A model generated the notes under the pieces. The model was not told the DNA's origin and ran no database searches. It saw only the letters and a program-made list of their open reading frames with translations. Of a stretch of DNA of 56,406 bases, positions 27,940 to 36,408 are shown one piece after another (the stretch's first letter is position 1; every line of letters starts with the position of its first letter). The DNA comes from Pseudomonadota bacterium (GTDB lineage Bacteria > Pseudomonadota > Alphaproteobacteria > Caulobacterales > Caulobacteraceae), in assembly GCA_020161365.1 (NCBI GenBank), contig JAIUNU010000019.1, forward strand, positions 1 through 56,406, given 5' to 3'. A program made the translations under genes and the position numbers.

Positions 27940-28368
27940 ATGCCGTCCCAGCTTCAGTCGCCCGAGGTCCAGGCCTTTGCCACCGGCTTTCCGGTCACAC
28001 TGCTGCATGCGAGCGTGACCTTGGTGATGCTGATCCTTGGCACGACGCTCTACGCTCTTCTGACCCCACACAAGGAAGTCACCCTGATCCGTGAAGGCAA
28101 TGCGGCCGCAGCGCTCTCGCTGGGCGGCGTGTTCGTGGGGCTGGCTATCCCGCTGGCGGTGTCGTTGCGCGCATCGACCTCGGTGACCGAGATCGTGATC
28201 TGGGGCGCGGCGACGATCGCGGTGCAGTTGCTAGTGTTCCGCATCACCGACATGCTGCTCAAGGGCTTGCCCGAGCGGATCCACGAGGGCGAGGTGGCCG
28301 CGGCCGCTCTGCTGGTCGGGGCCAAGCTGGGCGTGGCCCTGATCCTGGCCGCGGCCGTGGCCGGCTGA
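27940..28368 (+). CDS. DUF350 membrane protein
   Basis: A 142-residue membrane protein with about four hydrophobic helices and the DUF350 core LIREGNAAAALSLGGVFVGLAIPLA. DUF350 proteins occur in varied operons and their role is unknown. The start is ATG 27940. It is followed 25 bases later by a membrane-anchored protease on the same strand, so the two are probably cotranscribed and may work together in the envelope; that link is inference. Confidence 0.85.
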   Translation: MPSQLQSPEVQAFATGFPVTLLHASVTLVMLILGTTLYALLTPHKEVTLIREGNAAAALSLGGVFVGLAIPLAVSLRASTSVTEIVIWGAATIAVQLLVFRITDMLLKGLPERIHEGEVAAAALLVGAKLGVALILAAAVAG

Positions 28369-28393
28369 TAAGATCGAGCCCGGAGGTCGTCCG

Positions 28394-29227
28394 GTGCATT
28401 TCCCCAAGCTTCCCGACTGGCTGGTCTATGCTGCGGCGGTCAGCGCCCTGGTGATCGTCGCTGTCGGTCGTCAGGAGCGCTCCGACGCGCCGCCGCCGCC
28501 GCCGCCGGTGCCAGGCGAAGAGGGATTGCCGCTGGGACCGTCCTCTCCGTTCGACCCCTCGATCGTCGTGCAGGTGCCCGACAAGCCCTCACCGGGCTCG
28601 GGAACCGCCTTTTCGGTCGGTGATGACGGCGTGTGGCTGACGGCGCGCCATGTGGTCGACGGCTGCAAGCAGGCCGCGATCGTGGTGGCCGACGGACGCG
28701 GGGTAGCCGCCAAGGTCCATGTCGACACCCGCGCAGACGCCGCCGTGCTGACGACCGAAGGGGGCGCGCCGGCCGTTCCGCTGGGTATCGACCAGCCGCT
28801 GCGGCGTGGCGCGCGGGCCTATCATCCCGGCTTCCCTCAAGGTCATCCGGGCGAAGCCGCCTCGCGCCTGCTGGGGCGGGAGAACCTGGTCGTCCATGGC
28901 CGAGGTGCGCGCACCGAGCCCGTGCTGGTCTGGGCCGAGGTCGGCCGCACCGATACGCTGAAGGGCACGCTTTCGGGTCTCTCCGGCGCCCCCGCCCTGG
29001 ACAGCGCCGGCCGGGTGATCGGCGTCACGGTGGCCGAGGCTCCCCGTCGCGGCCGGATCTATACGACGGCGCCCGAGACCTTGACGGCTGTCCTCGGCTC
29101 GCGTCGCCGTCCCGCAGCCTCCGAGTTCGCGCCCAGCGAGCCCATCACCACCGAGAACTATGGCCGCGTCGCCGACGGCCTACGTCGCGACCTGCGGGTG
29201 GCGCAGGTTGTCTGCCTGGCGGTTTAA
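28394..29227 (+). CDS. Membrane-anchored trypsin-like serine protease
   Basis: A 277-residue protein starting with GTG 28394 after a GGAGG site. Residues 10-25 form a hydrophobic anchor, followed by a proline-rich linker (about 33-40), then a trypsin-like domain. The catalytic triad is visible as TARHVVDGC (His86), DTRADAAVL (Asp115) and GLSGAPAL (Ser197). There is no PDZ domain. It probably faces the periplasm. The upstream DUF350 gene is its likely operon partner. It converges with ampG across 22 bases. Confidence 0.85.
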   Translation: MHFPKLPDWLVYAAAVSALVIVAVGRQERSDAPPPPPPVPGEEGLPLGPSSPFDPSIVVQVPDKPSPGSGTAFSVGDDGVWLTARHVVDGCKQAAIVVADGRGVAAKVHVDTRADAAVLTTEGGAPAVPLGIDQPLRRGARAYHPGFPQGHPGEAASRLLGRENLVVHGRGARTEPVLVWAEVGRTDTLKGTLSGLSGAPALDSAGRVIGVTVAEAPRRGRIYTTAPETLTAVLGSRRRPAASEFAPSEPITTENYGRVADGLRRDLRVAQVVCLAV

Positions 29228-29249
29228 AGCATCTTCCCCGCGAAGTGTA

Positions 29250-30938
29250 TTAGGACGCCGCCAGCGTCTTGCTCTGGCGCGCCGCCACCATGAATGACAA
29301 CACGATCGCGACTACGCCGATCAGCGCCGTGTAGATGAAGAACGCGGTGTAGCCAGCCGCCATGGCTGGCGCGCTGACCCCCAGTTTGGCGCCGGCGGCG
29401 GTGAAGCTCTCGGGCGGCAGGCGGGTGAACAGGGCCTTGAGCGGCGCCGTGAATCCGCCGCTCTCGGCCGCCTTGGCCGACGCTTCTACGATCCGCCCCG
29501 ACTGCGAGGCGATCAGCTTGCCGGGCAGGGCATAGAGCGAGGAGAACAACGCGTACTGGGTGGCCGTGAAGCCCGCACTGGTCAGGCTGGACATGTAGGC
29601 GATCAACGCCGTGCCCGCGATGCCGCCGGCGATGTTGTCCAGGCAGATCGAGGCGAACAGCATCCCAGTGTTGTGTCCGCTCATCGCCAGCAGCGCGAAC
29701 ATCAGGTTGCTGATTGGCTGAGCGAAAGCCCCGATGACCAAGGCCTTGATGAGGCCCAGTCTCGCGACGATCACCCCGCCCAGGAACACGCCGGCCATCG
29801 AGGCGATGATGCCGAACACCTTCCGGATTTCGGCGATCTCGGTCAGCGTGAAGCCCATGTCGCGGTAGAACGGGTTCATGATGTTCAGCACGAAGTCCGA
29901 GACGCGATAGACGCAGATCGCCGCCAGGATCAGGCCAGCGACGCCGTGAAAGCGGGTCAGGAACTCGCGCAGCGGTTCGCCGAACGCCTTCGACATGTAG
30001 ACGCCGGGCTTGGTGCGAACCTTGGGAATCGGCCAGGCGGCCACGACGACGATGGCGAGACCCACGACCACGCCCACCAACTGTAGCCAGACGCCGTTCG
30101 GCTTGGCGGTCCAGGCCTCCGCCAGGGCGTCGCCGCCAACGAGCTTGGAGAGCAGGGTCGCGTCGCCGGACAAGCCAGAGCCGAGCGCCAGAGCGCCAAT
30201 CAGCAGAATGGCCAGCCGTGCAAGCCACTCGACGACCTCCAGAGCCTTCGACTGGCGGACATCGTCGGTCGGGATGGGGCGGATGATGTGCTCGGCTTCG
30301 CGCGGCGCGCAGAGGGTGGCCAGTACGCCGAGGCCCACGATCAGGCCCATCGCCGCATAGGACAGATTCCAGCCGAACCGCTCGGCCAACAGTAGCGGCC
30401 CTGCGCCGGCGACGATCATGGCGACGCGATAGCCCCACTGGTAGGCGACGACCATGGGGCCTTGCTCTTCCTCGCTGGCGACCTCGATGCGCCACGCGTC
30501 AATGACGATGTCATGCGAGGCGGTGGCGAAGCCGACCGTCACGGCCGCCGCCGCCAGAAAGCCCAGCTGGTTGAGCGGGTTCATGGTCGAGATCGTCCAA
30601 AGCCCCAGGACCATCACGGTCTGGAACACCAGCATCCAAGCGCGGCGATGACCAAGCAGCCGATGCAGCCCCGGCACAGTGGTGCGGTCGATCAGGGGCG
30701 CCCACAAGAACTTGAAGGAGAACGACAGCGTCGCGAGGCTGAAGAAGCCGATCACCGCCAGCGAAAGGCCCGCATCGCGCAGCCACAGCGACAAGGTGTC
30801 GAAGATCAGCATGAACGGCAGGCCTGAGGCGAAGCCCAGGCCCAGCATGACCAGGCTACGCCGCTCGCCAAAGAAGGCGAGGGTCTGCAGCAGGCTCTTC
30901 TTTTTCGGAGCCTCGGGCGTCTCGGCTTGATTGGTCAC
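29250..30938 (-). CDS. ampG: AmpG family muropeptide permease (MFS)
   Basis: Major facilitator of the AmpG family, which imports GlcNAc-anhydroMurNAc peptides during cell-wall recycling. The 562-residue protein has about twelve to fourteen helices; the signature GFASGLPFMLIFDTLSLWLRDAGLS and ATASHDIVIDAWRIE match the family. It starts with GTG 30938. The start is preceded by GGGGGA (30952-30947), which lies in a hairpin arm. It follows shkA by 33 bases on the same strand and is probably part of that transcript. Confidence 0.9.
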   Translation of the reverse strand: MTNQAETPEAPKKKSLLQTLAFFGERRSLVMLGLGFASGLPFMLIFDTLSLWLRDAGLSLAVIGFFSLATLSFSFKFLWAPLIDRTTVPGLHRLLGHRRAWMLVFQTVMVLGLWTISTMNPLNQLGFLAAAAVTVGFATASHDIVIDAWRIEVASEEEQGPMVVAYQWGYRVAMIVAGAGPLLLAERFGWNLSYAAMGLIVGLGVLATLCAPREAEHIIRPIPTDDVRQSKALEVVEWLARLAILLIGALALGSGLSGDATLLSKLVGGDALAEAWTAKPNGVWLQLVGVVVGLAIVVVAAWPIPKVRTKPGVYMSKAFGEPLREFLTRFHGVAGLILAAICVYRVSDFVLNIMNPFYRDMGFTLTEIAEIRKVFGIIASMAGVFLGGVIVARLGLIKALVIGAFAQPISNLMFALLAMSGHNTGMLFASICLDNIAGGIAGTALIAYMSSLTSAGFTATQYALFSSLYALPGKLIASQSGRIVEASAKAAESGGFTAPLKALFTRLPPESFTAAGAKLGVSAPAMAAGYTAFFIYTALIGVVAIVLSFMVAARQSKTLAAS

Positions 30939-30946
30939 GGTGGCGA

Positions 30947-30969
30947 TCCCCCTGCGGGGGACAGCCCCC
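30947..30969 (-). promoter_or_regulatory. Alternative hairpins over the ampG ribosome site
   Basis: Read on the minus strand just after the shkA stop: GGGGG, CTGT, CCCCC, GCA, GGGGG, then eight further bases plus one A before the GTG of ampG. The central CCCCC can pair with either G-run: with the second (TCCCCC/GGGGGA, six pairs) it hides the ampG ribosome-binding site, and with the first (five pairs) it frees it. A ribosome finishing shkA would cover the first G-run and part of the C-run. Confidence 0.5.
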
Positions 30970-30971
30970 GT

Positions 30972-32516
30972 CTAGCCGGCGACCTTGGCTCGCGTCGCGG
31001 GTTTCGTCCAGACACCCGAGGGGCCGCCCGTGGTCCAGCGTTTGAGCGCGTCGCGCAGGGCCTCTTGGGTGAGGGGCTTGACCAGAAAGTCGTCCATGCC
31101 TGCGGCCAGGCAGGTTCGACGGTCCTCGTCAAAGGCGTCGGCGGTCAGCGCGGCGATCGGCGTGGCTACGCCCTTGGCCCGCAGAGCCCTGGCCGCCTCG
31201 ATCCCGGTCAGGCCCGGCATGCGAAGGTCCATCAAAATGAGGTCGTAGACCCCGCCCGAAGCGGCGGCGACGGCCTGTTCGCCATCGGCGACGCGGTCGA
31301 CCTTGCATCCCTCGCGCTCCAGGAGGGTGCGGGCCAGAAGGGCGTTGATCGGGTTGTCCTCGGCCAGCAGCACCCGCGCGCCGGTGGCGACGGCGCCGGC
31401 GATCCGGTCGTCGTGGGCGGGCTCGTCCTCGGCGATCTCGCCGGCAGTGGAGGCCTGCAGCACCTGGGCGACCAGAGACGCCGCGCGCAACGGCTTGATC
31501 AGATAACCCGAGAAGCCGGCGGCCTTCAGGCGGTCGATACAGTCGCGCTGTTCGGGGGTCAGCAGCACGACCGACTGGCGGCCAGCAGGCGGCGTCAGGT
31601 CGTTCTCGGGACCCGAAAGGGCTCCGTCGATCAGCAGCACTGCGTCGGCCGGAGCGCCGGCCAAGGCCGCGTCGATGTCGACCGCGGCATGAGCGCGACC
31701 GCCGGCCGCCTCGATCTGCCGAACCGTGGCGGTGCGCACGATGGCGTTGGGCGAGACGACGGCGACATCCTTGCTCTGGAGCGGTGTCGCGCGGACGGGC
31801 GGGGCGGCCGTCGCAAACGGCGCCTCGAACCAGAATTCCGCGCCCTGGCCCAACTCGCCCCCGACGCCGACCTCGCCACCCATGGCCGCCGAGAGACGCG
31901 AGACGATGGCGAGACCCAGGCCCGCGCCGCCCAACTGCGTGGCGTGGGTGATGTCGGTCTGGACAAAGGCCTCGAAGATGCGGGCCCGCGCTTCAGGCGC
32001 TACGCCCGGTCCGGTGTCGGCGACCGAAAAACGGATACGCTCTCCGTCCAAGGCGGTGGCTGTCAGCAGGACGCCGCCCGTCTCCGTGAATTTCACGGCG
32101 TTGCCGGCGAAGTTCAGCAGGATTTGCCGCAAGCGCCCCTCGTCCGCGAGGATGGAGGGCAAGGGGGCCGAAACAGCCCAGGCGATTTCGACGCCCTTTT
32201 CATGAGCGCGCGGGCTCATTAGTTCGGCGACCTGGCGCAGCAGGTCCTCGATGTCGACCGGAGCCAGCGCGAGCTCGATCGCCGCCGCGCCCAGGCGGGC
32301 GAAATGCAGCACGTCGTTGACCAGCGACAGCAGGTGGTCGCCGCTCTCGCGCAGCGCCGTTACGTAGGAGCGCTGCTCCGCCGTCAGCTTGGTGTTTTCC
32401 AGCAGGCGCGCCATGCCCAGTACGCCGTTCAGCGGCGTGCGGAACTCATGGCTCAGCGTCGCCAGCTGCTCGGGCGTGACGCTGGGGTGGCGGTCGTCGG
32501 ATCGGGTTTCGCTCAT
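30972..32516 (-). CDS. shkA: Hybrid histidine kinase ShkA
   Basis: Soluble hybrid kinase that starts the ShkA-ShpA-TacA phosphorelay controlling stalk and morphogenesis genes in Caulobacter. Order: short N-terminus, DHp helix with SHEFRTP (His23), ATP-binding domain (about 100-240), pseudo-receiver Rec1 (about 250-355), linker with Asp-Asp-Arg (369-371), and Rec2 with phospho-acceptor LILMDLRMPG (Asp430). Arg324 and Tyr338, which I recall as the c-di-GMP contacts of Rec1, are present at those exact numbers when counting from ATG 32516; this also supports that start over TTG 32525. No transmembrane segment. It lies 36 bases after the YifB-type gene and before ampG. Confidence 0.93.
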   Translation of the reverse strand: MSETRSDDRHPSVTPEQLATLSHEFRTPLNGVLGMARLLENTKLTAEQRSYVTALRESGDHLLSLVNDVLHFARLGAAAIELALAPVDIEDLLRQVAELMSPRAHEKGVEIAWAVSAPLPSILADEGRLRQILLNFAGNAVKFTETGGVLLTATALDGERIRFSVADTGPGVAPEARARIFEAFVQTDITHATQLGGAGLGLAIVSRLSAAMGGEVGVGGELGQGAEFWFEAPFATAAPPVRATPLQSKDVAVVSPNAIVRTATVRQIEAAGGRAHAAVDIDAALAGAPADAVLLIDGALSGPENDLTPPAGRQSVVLLTPEQRDCIDRLKAAGFSGYLIKPLRAASLVAQVLQASTAGEIAEDEPAHDDRIAGAVATGARVLLAEDNPINALLARTLLEREGCKVDRVADGEQAVAAASGGVYDLILMDLRMPGLTGIEAARALRAKGVATPIAALTADAFDEDRRTCLAAGMDDFLVKPLTQEALRDALKRWTTGGPSGVWTKPATRAKVAG

Positions 32517-32552
32517 GAGGGCCAAGTCTAGCCGGCCCGGCTTAACGGGCGG

Positions 32553-34097
32553 TCAAGCTGGGCCGGCCGCCGCATAGCTTTCCTCGCCCGCAGGAGTCGT
32601 GCGGCGATAGGCGAGGGCCTCGGCGACATGGACCCGTTTGACGCCTTCCGCGCCCTCCAGGTCTGCGATGGTCCGCGACAGGCGCAGCACCCGGGTCCAG
32701 CCCCGGGCGCTGATGCGCCCGGCTTCGGCCGCGCGGGAGAGCAGATCGCGTCCGGGGCTGTCCAGGCCCGCGATCTTCTCCAGAAAGGCCCCCTCTGCAC
32801 GGCCGTTCAACCCTTCGATCGCGCCCAGCGCCTCGGCGCGCTCGAGCTGCGTGGCGCGGGCGCGCGCCACGCGGGCGGCGGCTTCGGCCGAGCCTTCGGC
32901 GGGCGGCGGCAGGGCCAGATCGGCGGCGGTGACGGCGGGCATGTCGACGGCGAGGTCGATGCGGTCCATCAAGGGACCGGAGACGCGTCCCTGATAGTCC
33001 TTCTGGCACCGGGGCGCCTTGCCGCAAGCGCCACGCCCGGGGCCGCCATGACCGCAGCGGCAGGGATTCATCGCCGCCACCAACTGCACCTTGGCCGGAT
33101 AGCGAACATGGGCGTTGGCGCGGGCGACCATCACCTCGCCGGTCTCAAGCGGGCCGCGCAGGCTGTCCAGCGCCTGCACCCCGAACTCGGGCAGTTCATC
33201 CAGAAACAGTACGCCATTGTGCGCCAAAGAGACCTCGCCCGGCTTGGCGCGATGGCCGCCGCCCGTCAGAGCGGCCATGCTGGCGCTATGGTGCGGCGCG
33301 CGGAAGGGGCGCGCCCGGGTCAGTGTTCCTCTGGCGATGAGACCCGCCACCGAGTGCACCATCGACGTCTCCAGCAATTCGGCCGAGGTCAGGGGCGGCA
33401 GCAGGCCCGGCAGGCGCTGGGCGAGCATCGATTTGCCCGAGCCCGGCGGGCCGCAGAAAAGCAGGTTGTGACCGCCGGCCGCGGCGATCTCCAGGGCGCG
33501 CTTGGCGTGTTCCTGGCCTTTCACATCGCGCAGGTCCTTGGGCCTGTCGCCCTCGACAATGGGCCCCGGCGTCGGCGCCGACAGGATCTGGCTGCCTCGG
33601 AAGTGATTGATCAGCGCCACCAGCGAGCGGGGCGCCAGAATGCGCGTGCCGCCCGCCCATGCCGCCTCGGGCCCCGAGGCCTCCGGGCAGATGAGTCCAA
33701 GGTCCATGGCGCCCGCCGCCATAGCGGCCGGAAGCGCGCCGGCGGCCGGGACGATGCGGCCATCCAGCGAGAGCTCACCCATCGCCGCCCAGCCGTCCAG
33801 AGCGTCCAGCGGGATGACGCCGAGCGCAGCCATGACCGCCAGCGCGATCGGCAGATCAAAGTGCGTGCCCTCCTTGGGCATGTCGGCCGGCGCCAGATTG
33901 GCGACGATGCGCTTTCCGGGAAGCGACAGGCCGAGGCCTGCGAACGCGCCACGCACCCGTTCGCGGCTTTCGGCGACGGCCTTGTCGGCCAGCCCGACCA
34001 CCACGAACGCGTGCTGGCCGGTCGTCAGCTGGACCTCGACATCGACCCGGCGGGCCTCGACGCCTTCGAACGCGACCGTGACGACCCTGGCGGCCAT
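32553..34097 (-). CDS. YifB/ComM-family Mg-chelatase-like AAA+ ATPase
   Basis: A 514-residue protein of the ComM/YifB family. In naturally competent bacteria ComM is a hexameric helicase that extends branch migration during DNA uptake; the role in Caulobacter is unknown. An N-terminal Lon-protease-like fold domain (AARVVTVAFEGVEARRVDVEVQLTTG), Walker A GPPGSGKSMLAQRLPGLLPPL, Walker B LFLDELPEF and a Cys-containing CRCGHGGPGRGACGK loop are visible. Start ATG 34097. A DnaA-box sequence lies 25 bases upstream. Confidence 0.92.
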   Translation of the reverse strand: MAARVVTVAFEGVEARRVDVEVQLTTGQHAFVVVGLADKAVAESRERVRGAFAGLGLSLPGKRIVANLAPADMPKEGTHFDLPIALAVMAALGVIPLDALDGWAAMGELSLDGRIVPAAGALPAAMAAGAMDLGLICPEASGPEAAWAGGTRILAPRSLVALINHFRGSQILSAPTPGPIVEGDRPKDLRDVKGQEHAKRALEIAAAGGHNLLFCGPPGSGKSMLAQRLPGLLPPLTSAELLETSMVHSVAGLIARGTLTRARPFRAPHHSASMAALTGGGHRAKPGEVSLAHNGVLFLDELPEFGVQALDSLRGPLETGEVMVARANAHVRYPAKVQLVAAMNPCRCGHGGPGRGACGKAPRCQKDYQGRVSGPLMDRIDLAVDMPAVTAADLALPPPAEGSAEAAARVARARATQLERAEALGAIEGLNGRAEGAFLEKIAGLDSPGRDLLSRAAEAGRISARGWTRVLRLSRTIADLEGAEGVKRVHVAEALAYRRTTPAGEESYAAAGPA

Positions 34098-34121
34098 CGT
34101 AACTCCTTGAGGAACATCAAC

Positions 34122-34130
34122 TTATCCACA
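34122..34130 (+). promoter_or_regulatory. Consensus DnaA box
   Basis: TTATCCACA, identical to the strongest E. coli DnaA-box consensus, in the 108-base gap between gshB and the YifB-type gene. A related TTACCCACC lies at 34206-34214, at the 3' end of gshB. DnaA acts as a transcription factor as well as initiator in Caulobacter, so the site could tie these genes to the cell cycle. Confidence 0.45.
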
Positions 34131-34205
34131 AGGAGCAACACATCTTTCGAAATGGAGCAAGAACGAAAAACGAACGTTTCGGGAAATCTCGATGTTTACG
34201 CAGAG

Positions 34206-35159
34206 TTACCCACCGTTCGCGCGAATGTCCTCAATCCTGTTCCAGAGTACTTCGGCGGCGTTGATTCCGGTAAATCGCAGCAGCTGTTGCGCGCCCGTCG
34301 GCGAGGTGACGTTAATTTCCGTCAGGTATTCTCCGATCACGTCGATTCCGACGAACAGCAGTCCGCGACGCTTGAGCTCGGGGGCGATGATATTGCAAAG
34401 CTCTAGGTCGCGGGCCGTCAAGGCCACGGCCTCGGCGCGGCCACCGACCCGCAGGTTCGACCGGACCTGGCCCGTGGCTGGCACGCGGTTGATGGCGCCC
34501 ACGGGTTCGCCGTCGACCAGCAGAATGCGCTTGTCGCCCTTGCTGACAGCCGGGACGAACTTCTGGGCGATGACCTGCTCGCGGCCGATCATCGCGTGCA
34601 ACTCCAACAGCGCATCGAGATTGGGGTCGTCCGCCAGCAGCCTCGCCACCCCCGAACCGCCACCACCGTAGAGGGGCTTCAAGACGATGTCGCCATGCCG
34701 GGCGCGGAAGTCGTAGATCGCTTCGTGGTCGCTGGTGATCAGGGTCGGCGGCTGCACCCCGGGGAAGTCGGTGACGAATAGTTTCTCAGGCGCGTTGCGC
34801 ACCTCGGCCGGATTGTTCACGACCAGGGTGTGGGGGTGAACCTTCTCAAGGAAGTGCGTGGCCGTGATGTAGGCCATGTCGAACGGCGGGTCCTGGCGCA
34901 TCAGGACGACGTCGATATCGTCCTTCATGTCCAGCACCACCGTCTCGCCCAGTCGGGCGTGGGCGCCCTTTTCGGCGAAGACCTCCACGGACTGACCACG
35001 TGCGAAGACGCGGCCGTCTTCCTGGGAAAGCTTGTCGGGGGTGTAGAACCAGAGCTTGTGACCCCGGTTCTGGGCTTCCATCATCATCAGGAAGGACGTG
35101 TCGGTGTCGATATTGATCCCCAGGATGGGATCCATCTGGACGGCGACTCGCAGCGACAT
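34206..35159 (-). CDS. gshB: Glutathione synthetase
   Basis: ATP-grasp ligase joining gamma-glutamylcysteine and glycine. The 317-residue protein starts MSLRVAVQMDPILGINIDTDTS, has the glycine-rich ATP loop KPLYGGGGSGVARLL and the C-terminal GIDVIGEYLTEINVTSPTG metal/ATP site. Full length and typical of proteobacterial GshB. The next minus-strand gene is the YifB-type ATPase, 108 bases away, with the DnaA-box sequence in that gap. Confidence 0.97.
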   Translation of the reverse strand: MSLRVAVQMDPILGINIDTDTSFLMMMEAQNRGHKLWFYTPDKLSQEDGRVFARGQSVEVFAEKGAHARLGETVVLDMKDDIDVVLMRQDPPFDMAYITATHFLEKVHPHTLVVNNPAEVRNAPEKLFVTDFPGVQPPTLITSDHEAIYDFRARHGDIVLKPLYGGGGSGVARLLADDPNLDALLELHAMIGREQVIAQKFVPAVSKGDKRILLVDGEPVGAINRVPATGQVRSNLRVGGRAEAVALTARDLELCNIIAPELKRRGLLFVGIDVIGEYLTEINVTSPTGAQQLLRFTGINAAEVLWNRIEDIRANGG

Positions 35160-35213
35160 GGGGACTCCTGGGGTTCGGTTCTGGAGCCTAGTTAAGCCGT
35201 TTTGGCCGGAACG

Positions 35214-36029
35214 CTAGTTCAAGCGCAGCCGCACGCGTTCGCGCGCCGCCCGCGCCGCAATCGCCGCGCCGCCGTCAAGAACCTGCGCGCGCGAGAGCGC
35301 CTGCAACGCGCCGGCCAAGGCGCCCTGGCCCTCTCGGGCGGCGGCGACATCCAGCCAAGGGCGGTGGTCAGCCGGGTTCAAAAGGGCCCGCCGCAGGGCC
35401 GAGCGTTCGGCGCGCGGCCAGTCCTTGGCCTGCTGGGCGCGGGCGAAGATGTTGTTCTGCAGGCGGATCAGGACAGCCCGGTCGCTGATCGGGGCCATCA
35501 GGAGCTCAAGCCGGGCGGCGACGTCGGGCATCAGGCCCGTGCGAAGCGCGCGGCGTGAAAGCTCTGACGGCAACACCACCCGGCCTTCGCTGAACGGATC
35601 CAGGGCCAGCGGGCCCTCATCGGTCTCGATCCGCAGCAGAAAGTGGCCGGGAAAGTCGACGCCATACAACTCCAGTCCCACGGCTCTGGCGGCGTGCAGG
35701 TAGAAGACGCCCAGCGCCACCGGCAGGCCCTTGCGACGGTGCGCGATCGCGATGACGTCGGCGTTGTCGGGATGGTCGTAGGTGATGACGTCACCGGTCA
35801 GGCGAAGATCGCCGGCCAAGGTCTCGGCCACCGCCTCCTCAGGCGACTCGCTTTCGGCGCGCCGGCGCAGGCGCTCGACGGCGTCGTTGGCCAGGTCGAT
35901 CGCGGCCTTGATGTCGCGGCTGGGATCGTCGTGGACGGCGCAGGCCAGGGCGGCCTCGAACAGCGGGAAACCGTCGTCCGGCCCCTCGCCCGCCTTGGTC
36001 AAGATCGCTTCGGCCTCATCCCGCGTCAT
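35214..36029 (-). CDS. SirB1-type transglutaminase-like/TPR protein
   Basis: A 271-residue soluble protein resembling the SirB1 family: an N-terminal helical part, then a transglutaminase-like fold (IAIAHRRKGLPVALGVFYLHAARAVGLELYGVDFPGHFLLRIE) and a C-terminal TPR-like helical region (NNIFARAQQAKDWPRAERSALRRALLNPADHRPWLD). The catalytic Cys of true transglutaminases is replaced, as in most SirB1 relatives, while GHFL keeps the His. Function unknown. It overlaps neither neighbour but is one base from yraN, so it is likely cotranscribed with it. Confidence 0.85.
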   Translation of the reverse strand: MTRDEAEAILTKAGEGPDDGFPLFEAALACAVHDDPSRDIKAAIDLANDAVERLRRRAESESPEEAVAETLAGDLRLTGDVITYDHPDNADVIAIAHRRKGLPVALGVFYLHAARAVGLELYGVDFPGHFLLRIETDEGPLALDPFSEGRVVLPSELSRRALRTGLMPDVAARLELLMAPISDRAVLIRLQNNIFARAQQAKDWPRAERSALRRALLNPADHRPWLDVAAAREGQGALAGALQALSRAQVLDGGAAIAARAARERVRLRLN

Positions 36030-36030
36030 G

Positions 36031-36408
36031 TTACGCCCCCCGCCAGGCGTCGGGCAGATGGCGAGGCGGCCGTCGCGGGGCGATGGCGATCAAGTCCAGC
36101 CTCACCAGCAGATCGCGCAGCCCCGCTCGATGCGCCGACAAATGCGCAGCGGCCCGGCGCAGGCGCTCCCTCTGTGTGGGCTTCACGGCGTCCAGCGCTT
36201 CCTCGATCGTCCGGCGTTGCTTGACCTCGATAACGGCCAGCACCTTGCCGCGTTGCGCCAGGAGGTCGATTTCCCCAAGCGGCGTCGCCAGACGGAAGCC
36301 GAGGATGCGATAGCCCTTGGCCATCAGCCACAGCGCAGCGATCACCTCGGCCCGCCGCCCGACCTTGCGCGCGGCGGTTCCGCGCGCCTGGCGGACGCCG
36401 GACGCCAT
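36031..36408 (-). CDS. YraN/UPF0102 family endonuclease-like protein
   Basis: A 125-residue protein of the YraN family, which has a restriction-endonuclease-like fold. The core is GRRAEVIAALWLMAKGYRILGFRLATPLGEIDLLAQRGKVLAVIEVKQRRT, with the predicted E-I-D and E-V-K metal site (Asp and Lys visible). Start ATG 36408 overlaps the rsmI stop by one base (TGATG), so translation is coupled. The rsmI-yraN pair is a widespread neighbourhood. Confidence 0.9.
   Translation of the reverse strand: MASGVRQARGTAARKVGRRAEVIAALWLMAKGYRILGFRLATPLGEIDLLAQRGKVLAVIEVKQRRTIEEALDAVKPTQRERLRRAAAHLSAHRAGLRDLLVRLDLIAIAPRRPPRHLPDAWRGA

Noticed and set aside
32516..32525. TTG at 32525 as the shkA start
   Set aside because: Residue numbering of the known functional sites fits only the ATG at 32516.
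34206..34214. TTACCCACC as a second true DnaA box
   Set aside because: Two mismatches from the consensus and it lies in the 3' end of the gshB coding region; kept only as a weak note.
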